Shown: positions 30,625 through 40,835, numbered from the stretch's first letter. The stretch: 64,000 nucleotides of DNA from an uncultured Acidimicrobiales bacterium (GCA_938038785.1 CALHTB010000062.1:49471-113470); one strand, 5' to 3'. Notes: a model not told the origin generated them from the sequence alone. Translations and numbers: made by a program.

Positions 30625-30694
30625 TGGCTAAAGCGTACCGAGGACGACTTTGGCCACACGGCCTTAACCCGCCGTGACGTTTGGCTCCGACGCA

Positions 30695-32440
30695 CTACGT
30701 GTCGGCGTCGTCGGCGGTGTCGGGTGCCGAAGTGGTCGACGTGGTGGTGTCGGTGGGAGCAAGCGTTGTGGTTGTTGTCTCGGGAGCAACCGTTGTTGTG
30801 GTCGACGTTGTCGTGTCGGGAGCGACGGTTGTCGTTGTCGCCGCGGGGTCGACGGTTGTAGTGGTCACCGTGGTCGTCGGGGCATTCGGGTCGACCGACG
30901 TGGTGGGTGCGTTGGGATCGACGCTGGTGGTCGGAGCGTTCGGATCGATACTGGTTGTGGTCGTTGTGGTGTCTTCGGGGTTGACGGTCTCGGTGCCGTC
31001 ACAGGCAATTCCCTCTTCGCGGTAGGTGGCGATGACCGAGTCGACATCGACCTTGCCGTCGAGGAAGGTGCGGGTTCGTTCGGTGGTGACCCTGGTGCAG
31101 GCAACACCGATGGTCCGTTGTGACTGCCCGGTCTGCTCGGCATCGACCCATTTGGTCGAGTACAAGTCGACCGTGATCCCATTGTCGGTTGCGGTTGGCC
31201 AGATCAACACGCCGTACGGAGTTGGGTTGTGGATCTTTAGTGCAGGCGCGGGCCACGAAATGGTCGCTTCCCGGCCGTAGGGGTAGCGGCTGAAGTAGAT
31301 CGAGTGCGACTGGTAGGCCTCGAACTCGAGCCCGGCAAAGAAGGCGGCGTTGAAGATGGTTGTCGCGTACTGGCTGATGCCACCACCCACACTGTCGATG
31401 AGATGGCCGTTGATGATCGTGCCCGCCGGAACGAATCCCTTGGCCCGCGTGCGTGGGCCGACGAACTCGTTGAGGCTGAATGTCTCGCCCGGTTCGATCA
31501 CCACGCCGGTGGTGAGCTCGGCAATTCGTTGGATGTTGATGTTTCGGCTCTGCCCCGGCGTGTAGCGGGTTCGGAAGGTGCCGACGAGCTCGTCGATACC
31601 GAGGCTCTCGGCCCAAGCAACGCCGCGGTCGGCATCAACGTTGGCAAGCCTCACCCTGGCTACTTCGAGGTCGGTGGTGAGTACCCATTCGATTCGTTCC
31701 ACCGAAGATTCATCACAGCAGATGGTCTTCGATTGACCAGCAACGATGACAACGGTGGCAGGGTCGTCTTCGGTTTCGCCAGGCTCGACGGTGAAGGATG
31801 CTTCGCCGCCCTCGGCACCGACGTTTGGAAAGAGGTTGGCTAGGTCGTCCTCGATTTGGGAGAAGTCGACGGCGAGATCCCAGGCATCATCGCTCCAGGT
31901 AACCGACGTCGCCGGGCCAACTGTCGACGCGGGGAGCTGCTTTGTTTGGTCACCGAAAGCGACCTGGACACCGTCGCCAAGGCGGCCGTTGAGTTCGTCG
32001 ACATATTCTTGGGCAAACGCGTCGGACAGCTCGGCACGAACCGGCTTGAACGGCACCTCGATGGTCTCCGTGCCGGGGGCAAGGTTGGCGATCGCCTCGA
32101 GTAGGGCGTCGACATCGGGCTCGGCCCCGTCAACCGAAGGGACGACCACGAAGTTCGCCTGGTCGAACGAAATGGCAGCGTCGACCGCAGGAACCTCGTC
32201 GATGCCGAGGTTGTCGACGCTTTCTGCGAGCTCGTCGAGCGATGTTGCATCGACTGTGCCCGGGTCGATATCGAACCACCGATCGCCCGCTTCAACGCGC
32301 ACCGAGGTAGGGGCCTCTACAACGATTGGATCGTCGGAGGAAGCGGTGGCATCGCTATCGCCGAAGAGGCCGCATCCCGTAAGCAGGAGCGCGAGAGACA
32401 GTACAGCTCCACACACTCGGGCCTGGGAGTGTGATGTCAC
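30695..32440 (-). CDS. VanW-family lipoprotein with Thr-rich tail
   Basis: A 581-residue exported protein: lipobox LLTGC at about 19-23, two putative peptidoglycan-binding domain-4-like regions (about 45-260), then the VanW domain (about 285-430: [36 protein letters not shown]). The last 100 residues are a low-complexity tail with three SVDPNAPT repeats and long Thr runs, probably cell-wall-spanning or glycosylated. VanW domains are found with peptidoglycan-modifying proteins; the reaction is unknown. Confidence 0.88.
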   Translation of the reverse strand: MTSHSQARVCGAVLSLALLLTGCGLFGDSDATASSDDPIVVEAPTSVRVEAGDRWFDIDPGTVDATSLDELAESVDNLGIDEVPAVDAAISFDQANFVVVPSVDGAEPDVDALLEAIANLAPGTETIEVPFKPVRAELSDAFAQEYVDELNGRLGDGVQVAFGDQTKQLPASTVGPATSVTWSDDAWDLAVDFSQIEDDLANLFPNVGAEGGEASFTVEPGETEDDPATVVIVAGQSKTICCDESSVERIEWVLTTDLEVARVRLANVDADRGVAWAESLGIDELVGTFRTRYTPGQSRNINIQRIAELTTGVVIEPGETFSLNEFVGPRTRAKGFVPAGTIINGHLIDSVGGGISQYATTIFNAAFFAGLEFEAYQSHSIYFSRYPYGREATISWPAPALKIHNPTPYGVLIWPTATDNGITVDLYSTKWVDAEQTGQSQRTIGVACTRVTTERTRTFLDGKVDVDSVIATYREEGIACDGTETVNPEDTTTTTTSIDPNAPTTSVDPNAPTTSVDPNAPTTTVTTTTVDPAATTTTVAPDTTTSTTTTVAPETTTTTLAPTDTTTSTTSAPDTADDADT

Positions 32441-33096
32441 AGGAGCTTGAGCTGCGGCGATTCAATTCCGCGCAGTTCGTTGTAGTCGACCTCAACACAA
32501 TCGATCGAACGCTCGCTGGCGAGAACCTTGGCCTGCGGCTTGATCTCTTGCGCGACGAACACGCCGCGAACAGGGGAGAGGCGAGGGTCTTGGTTTAGGA
32601 ACTCGAGGTAACGGCTGAGCTGCTCGACCCCGTCGATCTCGCCTCGGCGCTTGACCTCGATTGCGATGACCGCATCGTCTTCATCTCGGCACAGCAGGTC
32701 GACGGGGCCAATGTCGGTTGGGTACTCACGGCGCACCAGTTTGTATCCGGCGCCGATCGTTGTTGGGTCGTTGGCAAGAAGTTCTTGGATGTGGGCCTCG
32801 ACCCCATCCTTGATGAGGCCCGGGTCAACCCCGAGGTCCCAGTTCGTGTCGCTCATGATCTCGTGGATCGTGATGATCAGGGTTTCGCCCTTCGGGCTTA
32901 TCACCCTCCACTCGGCGCCGTCCTCGACCAAGCGGTTTGGTGCATTCATCCAATTCAGCGGTTTGTAGGCACCTCCGTCGGCGTGGATGGCCACGCAGCC
33001 GTCAGCCTTCACCATGATCAGGCGAGTGGCTTCGGGAAGATGGGCGGTGAGACGTCCGTCGTAGTCGACGGTGCAACGGGCTACAACAAGGCGCAC
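32437..33096 (-). CDS. nucS: mismatch-specific endonuclease NucS/EndoMS
   Basis: A 219-residue nuclease that cuts both strands at mismatches and replaces MutS/MutL in actinobacteria and some archaea. The N-terminal DNA-binding half ends near residue 100; the C-terminal RecB-like nuclease has [11 protein letters not shown] and AIEVKRRG, holding the catalytic Asp, Glu and Lys, then [13 protein letters not shown] start. It overlaps the VanW gene start by four bases, so the two are transcribed together. Confidence 0.95.
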   Translation of the reverse strand: MRLVVARCTVDYDGRLTAHLPEATRLIMVKADGCVAIHADGGAYKPLNWMNAPNRLVEDGAEWRVISPKGETLIITIHEIMSDTNWDLGVDPGLIKDGVEAHIQELLANDPTTIGAGYKLVRREYPTDIGPVDLLCRDEDDAVIAIEVKRRGEIDGVEQLSRYLEFLNQDPRLSPVRGVFVAQEIKPQAKVLASERSIDCVEVDYNELRGIESPQLKLL

Positions 33097-33176
33097 TTGG
33101 GCAAGGGTAGAACACGATTTCCCGATCTCCCATTCGCACGGTCGGGGCGCGGCCCCCAGGGATTTCGGCCTACGAA

Positions 33177-34286
33177 ATGTTCATTAAGGCACTCGATCAA
33201 ACTTCCGATCTTCCCTGCATGGCTCTACGACTAGCGCGCCGGAACTCAGGTGCGCAGACCAAACGACCGGCGACGCAGCAGGCGTCGAGCTACGTGCGCG
33301 TCTGGCCGCCGATGTTCAGTCGGATCGCGTGCTTCGTCATGGTGGTCCTTGGCCCGGTCGGCCTTATCGCCGCCCTCGCTGGCGGCCATTGGATTGCCGC
33401 TATTGTGTGTGCGTTGCTGCCACTGCTCGGTGCCCGGCTTATTGGTTGGGTTGAAGTCAGGGGACCGATGCTTCGGCATCGTCGCTTGATCGGCGAGTCA
33501 ACGTCGGTCCCGTTCGCGTCGGTGCGCGAAGTCGGTCTAGGTATGCATCAGGTTGGGCGCAGCAAGTGGTGGTACCCCGAGATCGAGACGATCGATGGAA
33601 CCTCGGTCAAGTTCTTGATGCTCAAGAGCCTCTCGGGAAAGCAGACGATCGATCGAATCGAGACAATCTTCAACGCCGGTATGGCGAGCATGCCAAAGAA
33701 ACTTGAGGACGAGTTCACGTCAGTGACCGTCGAGGGTGATCTCGAGTTCTTCTTGTCGCCAGGTTACGACGCGTATCGACGAGACAAGGCTGAGGCCGAG
33801 GCGATCGAGCGGCTCACTGCGCCCCAAGAGCCTGAACCGGAGGTGGCGCCGCAGGACGAAGAGATTGTGTTTGGACTTCCCGGAATCCACCCCGAGCCGG
33901 CTGCCGAAGCGGTTCCGTCCGGCTCACATCTCGCACTGGTAGAGCCGTTGGACGAGCACGACGAGAGCGACGAGGTGGACGAGCTAGATGTGTTTGCTCC
34001 AGCGCCACTCGTTCGCCGCACAGAACCTGTGCCTGCACAGGAGAACAAGCCCGCACAAAACACGCTCTCCAGGGATAAGGACGAACGGCACCTTACGTTC
34101 GTCAGGAACGAAACGGCGGGCCACGAACCACCAGCCGAAACCGTTGCTCCCGAGGGTCTCGTGCCGCCTCCTGTCCCGCAAAGAATTCCAACGGTGATCG
34201 AAGTTCCCGCCGAGCGTCCACGACGACCAATCGTCATCGATCAACCCGATCGGCAGTTCACGAGCCTGTTCAGCCGGGCCGCATAA
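33177..34286 (+). CDS. membrane protein with PH-like domain and acidic tail, paralog A
   Basis: Up to 369 residues: two hydrophobic segments (about 52-92), a PH-like domain including [18 protein letters not shown] and [16 protein letters not shown], the motif [16 protein letters not shown] near residue 200, and a disordered acidic/Pro-rich C-terminus. The start is uncertain (33177, 33219 or 33312; none has a ribosome-binding site). The next gene is a paralog, so the pair arose by duplication. Function unknown. Confidence 0.7.
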   Translation: MFIKALDQTSDLPCMALRLARRNSGAQTKRPATQQASSYVRVWPPMFSRIACFVMVVLGPVGLIAALAGGHWIAAIVCALLPLLGARLIGWVEVRGPMLRHRRLIGESTSVPFASVREVGLGMHQVGRSKWWYPEIETIDGTSVKFLMLKSLSGKQTIDRIETIFNAGMASMPKKLEDEFTSVTVEGDLEFFLSPGYDAYRRDKAEAEAIERLTAPQEPEPEVAPQDEEIVFGLPGIHPEPAAEAVPSGSHLALVEPLDEHDESDEVDELDVFAPAPLVRRTEPVPAQENKPAQNTLSRDKDERHLTFVRNETAGHEPPAETVAPEGLVPPPVPQRIPTVIEVPAERPRRPIVIDQPDRQFTSLFSRAA

Positions 34287-34357
34287 CTCGCAGTACCGGC
34301 CGAGCGAGGTCGCCGATGTAGAGGGCGATGAAGAGGATTACTAAAGGAGGGTCGCAG

Positions 34358-35536
34358 ATGTTCCGTTTCTCAGGCATGAGTTCTGAATTGCCCGACCTCG
34401 GCTTGAGTGACTTCGACATGGACGGCCCTGACCTAGACGATGGCGTTGAGGCGGACACGGATTCCTCATCATTGAAGCCACGCACCCGATTTTGGCCGGC
34501 TGCATCGGGCATGGCTCTGAGCATCGTGTTTCTCGTGGTTGGGCCCATAGGGGTTATTGGCTCGGCAATGAGCGAGGAATGGATCGCCGTCGGCATCTTC
34601 GCAGTGCTGTTCATCTATGGCGTCTGCACCCTCGGCTGGGTCGATGTCACCGAAGAGGCGATTGTCAGCAAGCGTCTCTTTGGGGGAGGCCCGGTCCCGT
34701 TCACTGACATTCGGGAGATTCGTCTTGGAAACCAACGCTCAAAGTCGACCAAGTGGTGGTACCCCGAGGTCGAAACCAATAGCGGAGACTTCATCAAGCT
34801 GACCACCCTCAAGACCATGTCAGGTACACGCGCCGAACAGCGGGTGAAGACGCTCATCGCAGCTGCGGGCAAGAACGCTCGCGTGCTTCGAGAAGCAAAC
34901 CCAGAGGCGTTCGGCATGACCGAAGAGTCGCTGCCAAAGCCCGAGAAGGAGTACTCGATGACTCCGGGCTATGACGAGTACCTTCGAGAAAAGGCCGCAG
35001 AAGAGGCCGCGGCCCTTGCCCGTGGCGAAGTGCTACAACCCGCATTCGTGCCAGCTCCAATGCCATTGCCCGAACCCGAACCCGAACCCGAACCTATTGC
35101 TGAGGTTGAGGAGCCGCTTGCCCCCGAAGAACCTGCGCCGTTCGTCTTTACGCCTCGCCCAGCTTCGGAACACCCCTCTGAGCCTGAGGTGTTCACGCCC
35201 CAGCCTGTTGTTGTCCAACCACCACCGGTCCCCGTACCTGCCCAAGCCCCAGTGCATCCTGGTCCTACCCCTTTTGTGCATGTCGCTGAGCATCAGATTT
35301 CGGCTGATCCGCAGCCCGCCCCTGCGCCGGTTGCACAGCAGCAACCTCAACCGATGATGACCCCGCCGCCTATTCCTCAAACCCAGCAGCAGTTGTTGGC
35401 GCAGCAGCAGGCGGCGCAGGTTCAGGCTCAGCAGCAGCAGTTGTTGGCGCAGCAGCAGGCGGCGCAGGCTCAGGCTCAGCAGCAGCAGTTGTTGTTGGCT
35501 CAGCAGCAGGCCGCGCAGTTCAATCAAGCTGCGTAG
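34358..35536 (+). CDS. membrane protein with PH-like domain and Gln-rich tail, paralog B
   Basis: 392 residues. ATG 34358 has a perfect AAAGGAGGG upstream. Same plan as paralog A: two membrane helices (about 48-88), PH-like part with STKWWYPEVETNSGDFIK and LKTMSGTRAEQRVKTLI, and TPGYDEYLREKAAEEA. The tail is Pro/Glu-rich, then a tandem repeat of QQQLLAQQQAAQAQA-type units (about 345-390). Such tails often mediate self-assembly or binding at the cell pole; here that is only a suggestion. Confidence 0.8.
   Translation: MFRFSGMSSELPDLGLSDFDMDGPDLDDGVEADTDSSSLKPRTRFWPAASGMALSIVFLVVGPIGVIGSAMSEEWIAVGIFAVLFIYGVCTLGWVDVTEEAIVSKRLFGGGPVPFTDIREIRLGNQRSKSTKWWYPEVETNSGDFIKLTTLKTMSGTRAEQRVKTLIAAAGKNARVLREANPEAFGMTEESLPKPEKEYSMTPGYDEYLREKAAEEAAALARGEVLQPAFVPAPMPLPEPEPEPEPIAEVEEPLAPEEPAPFVFTPRPASEHPSEPEVFTPQPVVVQPPPVPVPAQAPVHPGPTPFVHVAEHQISADPQPAPAPVAQQQPQPMMTPPPIPQTQQQLLAQQQAAQVQAQQQQLLAQQQAAQAQAQQQQLLLAQQQAAQFNQAA
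35385..35525. repeat. tandem repeat encoding Gln-rich tail
   Basis: Three units of about 48 bases (CAGCAGCAG-TTGTTGGCGCAGCAGCAGGCGGCGCAG pattern) lie in frame at the end of paralog B. Units are nearly identical, so copy number may vary between strains. Confidence 0.8.
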
Positions 35537-35541
35537 CGCCG

Positions 35542-37224
35542 CTAACGGCGGAACCGGGAGAAGAAACCCGTGTTGCTTCTTTCGTCGTGATGGTCGCTCA
35601 TCCGCTTTTGAATAAGCTCGCGTCGAGCCCGGAGCTCGTTGTAGGTGACCGACTCCGTTGAACGGTCGACGCCGAGACTGTCTTTGAACGATGTGAGGTC
35701 TACTTCGATTTTCTGACCCGCCTGTCCCATCTCTGAGGCGAGTTGCTGACCGTGGTTCTGGGCGAAGTAGGTGGCGATGTGAGTGACCTCGCCGAACAGA
35801 TCGAGGTCGGGTGCGAGCGTGCCGATCGCTGCGTCTACGAACATCAGGTTCTTGACGAAGAGCATGAGTTCCTTGGGCAAGTTCGCTCCATACCCAAGAA
35901 GCTGTTTGACGAACTTCTGAAGCTCGACGATGAGCTCGTCGGGGGTGAGGGCAGTTGGATCGAGTGGCGCTTGATCGAGCCCAAGGTCGGAGAAGACCAC
36001 ATCGAGGTCGGTATCAGGGGGTAGGGCGCCAAGGTCTCGGATGGCGGCCAGTTGGCCCTTCACGTCGCTGATCATTCCGGACATGAGCAACCGAAGAAAT
36101 GCCTGACGCTTCTTCTCGCTTAGACGGCCGGTGATACCAAAGTCGAATAGCGCCGTGCGTCCGTCGGGTTGCACAAACAAGTTGCCGCCGTGCAGGTCGC
36201 CGTGGAACACGCCGTGGATCATGGCCCCTTCGAGGAAGCCAATCATCGACGTTCGAACGATCTCATGGGTGTTGACGCCGGCGGCCTCGATGCCGCTGAC
36301 ATCGTCGAACGAGAAGCCGCTGAGGCGTTCCATCACCAACACCCGACGTGTGACGAGGGTGGGATGTGGGCGCGGAATGACGTAGGCGGTTTGGCCAAGC
36401 TGACGTAGCGACATGGCGACGTCGAGCATGTTGTCGGCTTCCAAGCGAAAGTCGAGCTCTTCGGCGATGGTCTCGGCGAACACCTCAACCAGAGCCGGAG
36501 GGTTGGCCAGAGCAGTCACCGGAATCCGGCCGATGAGAAAGGGGGCAAGCCATGCCATGACCTTCAGGTCTTGGTGGACGAGCTCGCTGACCGTTGGCCG
36601 TTGGACCTTCACTACGATCTCTTTGCCTCCGCCGGGAGAGATGTGGTCGGCGAGCACCGCACGATGTACCTGTGCGATCGATGCTGCTGCCAGGGGAGTG
36701 CGATCGAACTCTTTGAACACGGCGTTGAGGGGCTGGCCAAGGTCAGATTCGACCACAGCTTTGACGGTCTCGAACGATTCGGCTGGAACCTGGTCTCGGC
36801 ACTTGATGAACTCGTCGACGAGCTCGGTGGGGAAGATCCCTTGGCCACTGGAAATGATCTGCCCGAGCTTGATGTATGTCGGGCCCAGCACCTCAGCAGC
36901 TTCACGCAAGCGCAGAGAAAGGTCGGCGGTTGATTTGTTCACGTCGCCCACACGCCCCTTGCGGCGTCCAACGACATACCAAAGTCCGATTGCCTTGCCG
37001 AGTCGGCCAGCCACTTCGAACAAACGGCCACCCGCCGGAACCTTGGTGGGCTTGATCAGCCCGGGGATCTGGCGTTCGACGGTTGAGCGAATGGTGTCGA
37101 CCCGGTCGCGCCAACGCGCGTCGTCGAGGGTGACCTGCCACGGTCCCTCGTCGCTGAATGCTGCGAGCGCAAGGTCGCCCTTGTACTCGGGCGTGTCGGC
37201 AGAAGAATTGGCGACATCGGTCAT
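35542..37224 (-). CDS. ABC1/AarF (UbiB-like) family atypical kinase
   Basis: A 560-residue protein. The family motif KxGQ is present as YIKLGQIISSG (about 117-127), followed by the ALAxxSIAQVH-type loop (PLAAASIAQVHRAVL), the catalytic HGDLHGGNL and the DFG-equivalent FDFGITG. Two hydrophobic stretches near the C-terminus (QQLASEMGQ onwards is not one) are not obvious, so membrane attachment is unclear. Relatives support isoprenoid quinone synthesis or lipid homeostasis. Confidence 0.92.
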   Translation of the reverse strand: MTDVANSSADTPEYKGDLALAAFSDEGPWQVTLDDARWRDRVDTIRSTVERQIPGLIKPTKVPAGGRLFEVAGRLGKAIGLWYVVGRRKGRVGDVNKSTADLSLRLREAAEVLGPTYIKLGQIISSGQGIFPTELVDEFIKCRDQVPAESFETVKAVVESDLGQPLNAVFKEFDRTPLAAASIAQVHRAVLADHISPGGGKEIVVKVQRPTVSELVHQDLKVMAWLAPFLIGRIPVTALANPPALVEVFAETIAEELDFRLEADNMLDVAMSLRQLGQTAYVIPRPHPTLVTRRVLVMERLSGFSFDDVSGIEAAGVNTHEIVRTSMIGFLEGAMIHGVFHGDLHGGNLFVQPDGRTALFDFGITGRLSEKKRQAFLRLLMSGMISDVKGQLAAIRDLGALPPDTDLDVVFSDLGLDQAPLDPTALTPDELIVELQKFVKQLLGYGANLPKELMLFVKNLMFVDAAIGTLAPDLDLFGEVTHIATYFAQNHGQQLASEMGQAGQKIEVDLTSFKDSLGVDRSTESVTYNELRARRELIQKRMSDHHDERSNTGFFSRFRR

Positions 37225-37278
37225 GATTCAATTCTGGTGCGCAGCCGACGCGATTGTGTGCCGCAGCAGATGTGACGT

Positions 37279-38004
37279 TCAGGACATCTGTGCTGAAGCC
37301 TGCTCGACAATCCACCCAAAAACGGGGTCGTCGTCCCTGGTATCCATCATCTCGGGATGCCATTGCACGGCGAGGATTGGCAACGTTGCGTGCTCGAGGC
37401 CTTCAACGGTTCCGTCATGGGACGCTGTGATGTCAAAGCCGTTGCCGACGGTCGCCACGGTTTGGTGGTGGAGTGAATTGACCTGGTGGGTCGCCCCGTA
37501 CAACTGGGCCAGGGTCGAGCCAGCTTCGATTGTCACCTCGTGGATCGGCCCGCTGGGTGAGATGTCGTAACGGGCGTGATCGGGGACGTGTTGATGCAAC
37601 GTTCCGCCAGCGTGGACGTTGATGAGCTGGAGCCCGCGGCAGATTCCAAGCACCGGAAGTGCAGCTGCGGTGGCCGCGTCGAGTAGCGAAAATTCGAAGT
37701 CATCTCGTTCGTCTTCGGTGGACTCGGTGTTGGGGTCACGTTCGGCGTTGTAGCGGGTGGGCGACACGTCGGCGCCGCCAGAGAACAGCAACCCGTCGAG
37801 GCGGTCGATGTAGTCAGCCGGTGTCGCATCGAGTGGTAGGTGAACCGGGAGGCCTCCGGCGGCAAGGACGCCACGGGCATAGTCGGCGTAGTACCAATCG
37901 CCTTCGAGATGCTTTAGCGCGTCGGGTTGGCCTACGAGTTGAGCGCCGGTCTTTCGTCTACCGGTAAGTCCAATGAGTGGTCGCATGATTCGAGCTTTGT
38001 CCAT
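37279..38004 (-). CDS. class I glutamine amidotransferase-like gamma-glutamyl hydrolase (PuuD-like)
   Basis: A 241-residue peptidase C26 protein with catalytic Cys122 in GICRG and His216/Glu218 in WHPE. Such enzymes split gamma-glutamyl amides, for example gamma-glutamyl-GABA in putrescine breakdown. It is monocistronic, but the window encodes two glutamine-synthetase-like ligases in a catabolic cluster 10 kb away, with which it could functionally pair. Confidence 0.9.
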   Translation of the reverse strand: MDKARIMRPLIGLTGRRKTGAQLVGQPDALKHLEGDWYYADYARGVLAAGGLPVHLPLDATPADYIDRLDGLLFSGGADVSPTRYNAERDPNTESTEDERDDFEFSLLDAATAAALPVLGICRGLQLINVHAGGTLHQHVPDHARYDISPSGPIHEVTIEAGSTLAQLYGATHQVNSLHHQTVATVGNGFDITASHDGTVEGLEHATLPILAVQWHPEMMDTRDDDPVFGWIVEQASAQMS

Positions 38005-38138
38005 CGTGGTCCCATCGGACCAGTCGCGTGGGCCTCCGGACGTACCGGGGCTCGGCTTTTGTCAAGGTTGTGTGAAGTTCCGTCAGATTCTCGCGAACTT
38101 GTCGAACGTTGCTGGCACTAGCAGCCGAACCGTTCTCT

Positions 38139-38762
38139 ATGAAACTGTCGACCATCCCCGAACGCCCACGTGTGCTTGTCATCGACGACGAACCCGTGAC
38201 CTCGGCCCTCCTTGAACGGGTGCTCGACTTGGAAGGGTACGACGTCACGATCGCCCTCGACGGAGCAAGCGGCATCGACGCAGTCCGTGCCGATCAGCCC
38301 GAGCTCATCGTGTTAGATCTGAACCTCCCCGACCTCCACGGGTATGACGTGTGTCGCGCTATTCGCAAGGAGACTGATACTCCGGTCTTTGTGCTGTCGG
38401 GAGACTCCGACGCGGTCGAGGCGCTCGACGTGATCGATATCGGGGCCGATGATGCGGCCGTAAAGCCATGTGCCCCACATGATCTAGCGGCCAGGATCGG
38501 CGTGCTTCATCGCCGTCAGGTCGAAGCTGCTCTGCGTGAGAAAGCACGAGCGTCTCAGCGTCGCATGGCCAAGACGGTCGGCGCTGGCTTTGCTTTGACA
38601 ATGGTGGCGTTGATCGGTCTGGGCATCACGTTTGCCAGCCAACCCGAACCGGTGGACGTTCCAGCGATCGACGATGCTCCGGTGACGGTGGTTATCGATA
38701 CCGGGACAATCGTTTCTCCCGAGGGTGATACCGAGATTTCGGCCAAGACCATCTCTCGATAG
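38139..38762 (+). CDS. response-regulator receiver protein with C-terminal membrane anchor
   Basis: 207 residues. Receiver domain 9-125 with acidic pocket Asp16/Asp17, phospho-acceptor Asp60 (IVLDLNLPD), Ser87 and Lys109. There is no DNA-binding domain; instead a charged helix (126-145) leads to one membrane segment (about 147-166) and a 40-residue exported or periplasm-facing tail. A membrane-tethered receiver is unusual. The next gene is an OmpR-type regulator 70 bases downstream. Confidence 0.85.
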   Translation: MKLSTIPERPRVLVIDDEPVTSALLERVLDLEGYDVTIALDGASGIDAVRADQPELIVLDLNLPDLHGYDVCRAIRKETDTPVFVLSGDSDAVEALDVIDIGADDAAVKPCAPHDLAARIGVLHRRQVEAALREKARASQRRMAKTVGAGFALTMVALIGLGITFASQPEPVDVPAIDDAPVTVVIDTGTIVSPEGDTEISAKTISR

Positions 38763-38832
38763 GCCAGGCAGCGTTAGTCGGTAGCAGCAACATCGAGAAC
38801 GCCCAGTGCGCGGCCTGCTACTTTGAGCGTTC

Positions 38833-39498
38833 GTGGACCACATCCTGTTCGTTGAAGATGAACCGGTATACGGCGCAACGATGTCGCGCTACCTCGGCGA
38901 CGCTGGATACGAGGTGCAGATAGCGGCCAACGGCGAAGATGCACTGACAATCTTTCTCGACGACGAGCCCGACGTCATCCTGCTCGACCTCGGCCTGCCC
39001 GATATCGATGGCATGGAGATCTGCCGGCAGATCCGGTCGAACTCCGACACCCCGATCATCATTCTGTCCGCTCGAGACGACTCGGTTGATCGGGTGCTCG
39101 GTCTTGAGTTGGGGGCCGACGACTTCGTCGACAAGCGCATGGCGCCACGAGAGCTGCTCGCCCGTATACGGGCGGTGACTCGCCGCTCGGGTTCGCGCCA
39201 CAGCGGCAACATGAGCGAGGAGGTTGACGGCTACGTAATCGACCGAGTTGCTCGACAAGTTCGGAGTCACGGCGGCGACATAGTCGAGCTCACCCAGATC
39301 GAGTTTGAATTGCTCTGGCTATTCGTAAGCCACCGAGGCGAGGCGTTGTCTCGGGAACAGATCTTCGAAGCGGTCTGGGGTAGTGACCTGGTTGGAACGA
39401 GTCGCACGATCGATACGCACGTGCGCACGGTCCGAAAGAAGCTCGATTCCCTGCGCCTGACGACAGTTCGCAGTGTCGGATATCGGCTTGAGCTCTGA
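38833..39498 (+). CDS. OmpR/PhoB-type response regulator
   Basis: 221 residues: receiver (1-118) with Asp9, phospho-acceptor Asp52 (LLDLGLPD) and Lys101, and a winged-helix DNA-binding domain (about 128-221) with ELTQIEFELLWLF and RTIDTHVRTVRKKLD. GTG start. No histidine kinase gene is linked; an HPt protein gene converges just downstream. Confidence 0.92.
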   Translation: MDHILFVEDEPVYGATMSRYLGDAGYEVQIAANGEDALTIFLDDEPDVILLDLGLPDIDGMEICRQIRSNSDTPIIILSARDDSVDRVLGLELGADDFVDKRMAPRELLARIRAVTRRSGSRHSGNMSEEVDGYVIDRVARQVRSHGGDIVELTQIEFELLWLFVSHRGEALSREQIFEAVWGSDLVGTSRTIDTHVRTVRKKLDSLRLTTVRSVGYRLEL

Positions 39499-39514
39499 CC
39501 CCACCCGACCCCAG

Positions 39515-39859
39515 CTAGTGGACGGCAACCCAGTTCTCGAGGGAGTCGACTACCACCGGTAGTTCGGTAAGAACTTCATCGAGGTGAGCCTTTGCATCGC
39601 CGTCCGATCGAGCGATGCGCTCAACCGTTTGAATTTTCTCGAGGAGCGACTCGGGTCCTACCTGGGCGGTGGCTCCTGCGAGCCGGTGCGCGAGGTCGGC
39701 GAATTGGGTTCCCGTGAGGCTGTCGAACTGTGTGTTCATAAACGCATCGGACTGAGCTCGATAGAGCGCGATGAGATGCGCGATGAACTCGGTGTCGCCG
39801 CCGATGTCGTGGTGGAGTCGAGCGATCTTCTCCAGTTCGGTGTTGCCTGACCTGGTCAC
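39515..39859 (-). CDS. HPt (histidine phosphotransfer) domain protein
   Basis: About 114 residues from GTG 39859. The HPt signature is LAHRLAGATAQVG, with the phosphorylatable His58, in a four-helix protein of normal HPt length. The longer open frame would overlap the next gene. Together with the two response regulators just upstream it forms a phosphorelay set lacking a local kinase. Confidence 0.82.
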   Translation of the reverse strand: MTRSGNTELEKIARLHHDIGGDTEFIAHLIALYRAQSDAFMNTQFDSLTGTQFADLAHRLAGATAQVGPESLLEKIQTVERIARSDGDAKAHLDEVLTELPVVVDSLENWVAVH

Positions 39860-39915
39860 CCGTTTCAATCGACCTGATCGGGAGCCGAATAAGCGCGGCG
39901 ACGCGATTTCGTTCG

Positions 39916-40635
39916 CTAGCCCCCTGGTCGTGCGATGGTGTCGATGAACCAGTCCACGAAGGCGTGACACTGCTTGGTGTTGCGCGGCTCGTGCTCACCC
40001 ATCTCGGCGAGGATGGCATGGCGATCCTGCCCGTAGGTGGCGAGATACTCGTCGTCTGCGGTCTCAAGCCAATCGGTAATGTGCTGTACATCGACTTCTG
40101 GGTGGAACTGGGTACCAACCATCTTGCCGACGGTGAAGAGCTGGACGGCCGTGTCGGTTTCGGCGAGAACCTCGGCGTCGGCAGGTGGGACGATTCGATC
40201 GTGGTGCCACTCCATCCAGGGGCCGGGGCCTGCAGGGTTGGTTTTGCCGTCGGTTTCGCGAATCTCTCGCCACCCGATTTCGGTCTCGGGGGAGAGCTCG
40301 ACCGAGCCGCCGAGCGCTTCGGCGATGAGCTGGCCCCCAAAGCAGATCCCCAGAATGGGCTGGCCCGCAGCGTGAGCATCGCGGATGGCATCGAGTTCGG
40401 AGTGAACCCAATTATCGATCTCGGGCTTGTTTGTCAGCGAACGGATCGAACCCATAATCGCAACGACGTCAAAGTCGGCGAAGTCGGGAAACGGCACCGA
40501 GTCGTTCGGTGATTTGAGGTCGTGGGTGACCACGTGGGTGTGAATGTCGTACCCGCGTTCGCGTAGTCGAATAGCTACCTGGCCACCGGGGCCGTCGGCC
40601 TCGTGTGCAATGACCAGCGCTCGCCCTGCGTGCAT
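39916..40635 (-). CDS. type 1 glutamine amidotransferase-like protein
   Basis: A 239-residue protein with nucleophile Cys98 in GICFGGQ and His178/Glu180 in QFHPE. ATG 40635 has AAGGGG eight bases upstream. The family includes GMP-synthase-like glutaminases and gamma-glutamyl hydrolases. It is divergent from the ABC importer operon and may share its regulatory region. Confidence 0.87.
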   Translation of the reverse strand: MHAGRALVIAHEADGPGGQVAIRLRERGYDIHTHVVTHDLKSPNDSVPFPDFADFDVVAIMGSIRSLTNKPEIDNWVHSELDAIRDAHAAGQPILGICFGGQLIAEALGGSVELSPETEIGWREIRETDGKTNPAGPGPWMEWHHDRIVPPADAEVLAETDTAVQLFTVGKMVGTQFHPEVDVQHITDWLETADDEYLATYGQDRHAILAEMGEHEPRNTKQCHAFVDWFIDTIARPGG

Positions 40636-40666
40636 TCCGTTCCCCTTCGTCACCATGACTCACCAC

Positions 40667-40694
40667 CATAATCGTTCGCTACCAAACGATTATG
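40667..40694. promoter_or_regulatory. 10-bp perfect inverted repeat in the divergent promoter region
   Basis: CATAATCGTT pairs with AACGATTATG around eight bases, between the amidotransferase and the ABC operon. An operator for a dimeric regulator is plausible. Confidence 0.5.
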
Positions 40695-40763
40695 GACTGC
40701 GTTACCGAAGCCCGGCTGCAGATTGCGTTGCGCTCCGAATTGCAATTCACGCTGGCTTGCATA

Positions 40764-40773
40764 TTGTATACAA
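40764..40773. promoter_or_regulatory. candidate GntR (FCD) operator TTGTATACAA
   Basis: A perfect palindrome with the TTGTATACAA shape typical of FadR/VanR-type GntR sites, 63 bases before the start of the binding-protein gene. The operon encodes a GntR of this type, so autoregulation is likely. Confidence 0.6.
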
Positions 40774-40835
40774 AATGACTGTGCCGGTGTTCACATCGAA
40801 TGCTGGCACATCTTCACCGAGGGGGAAGAAATACC

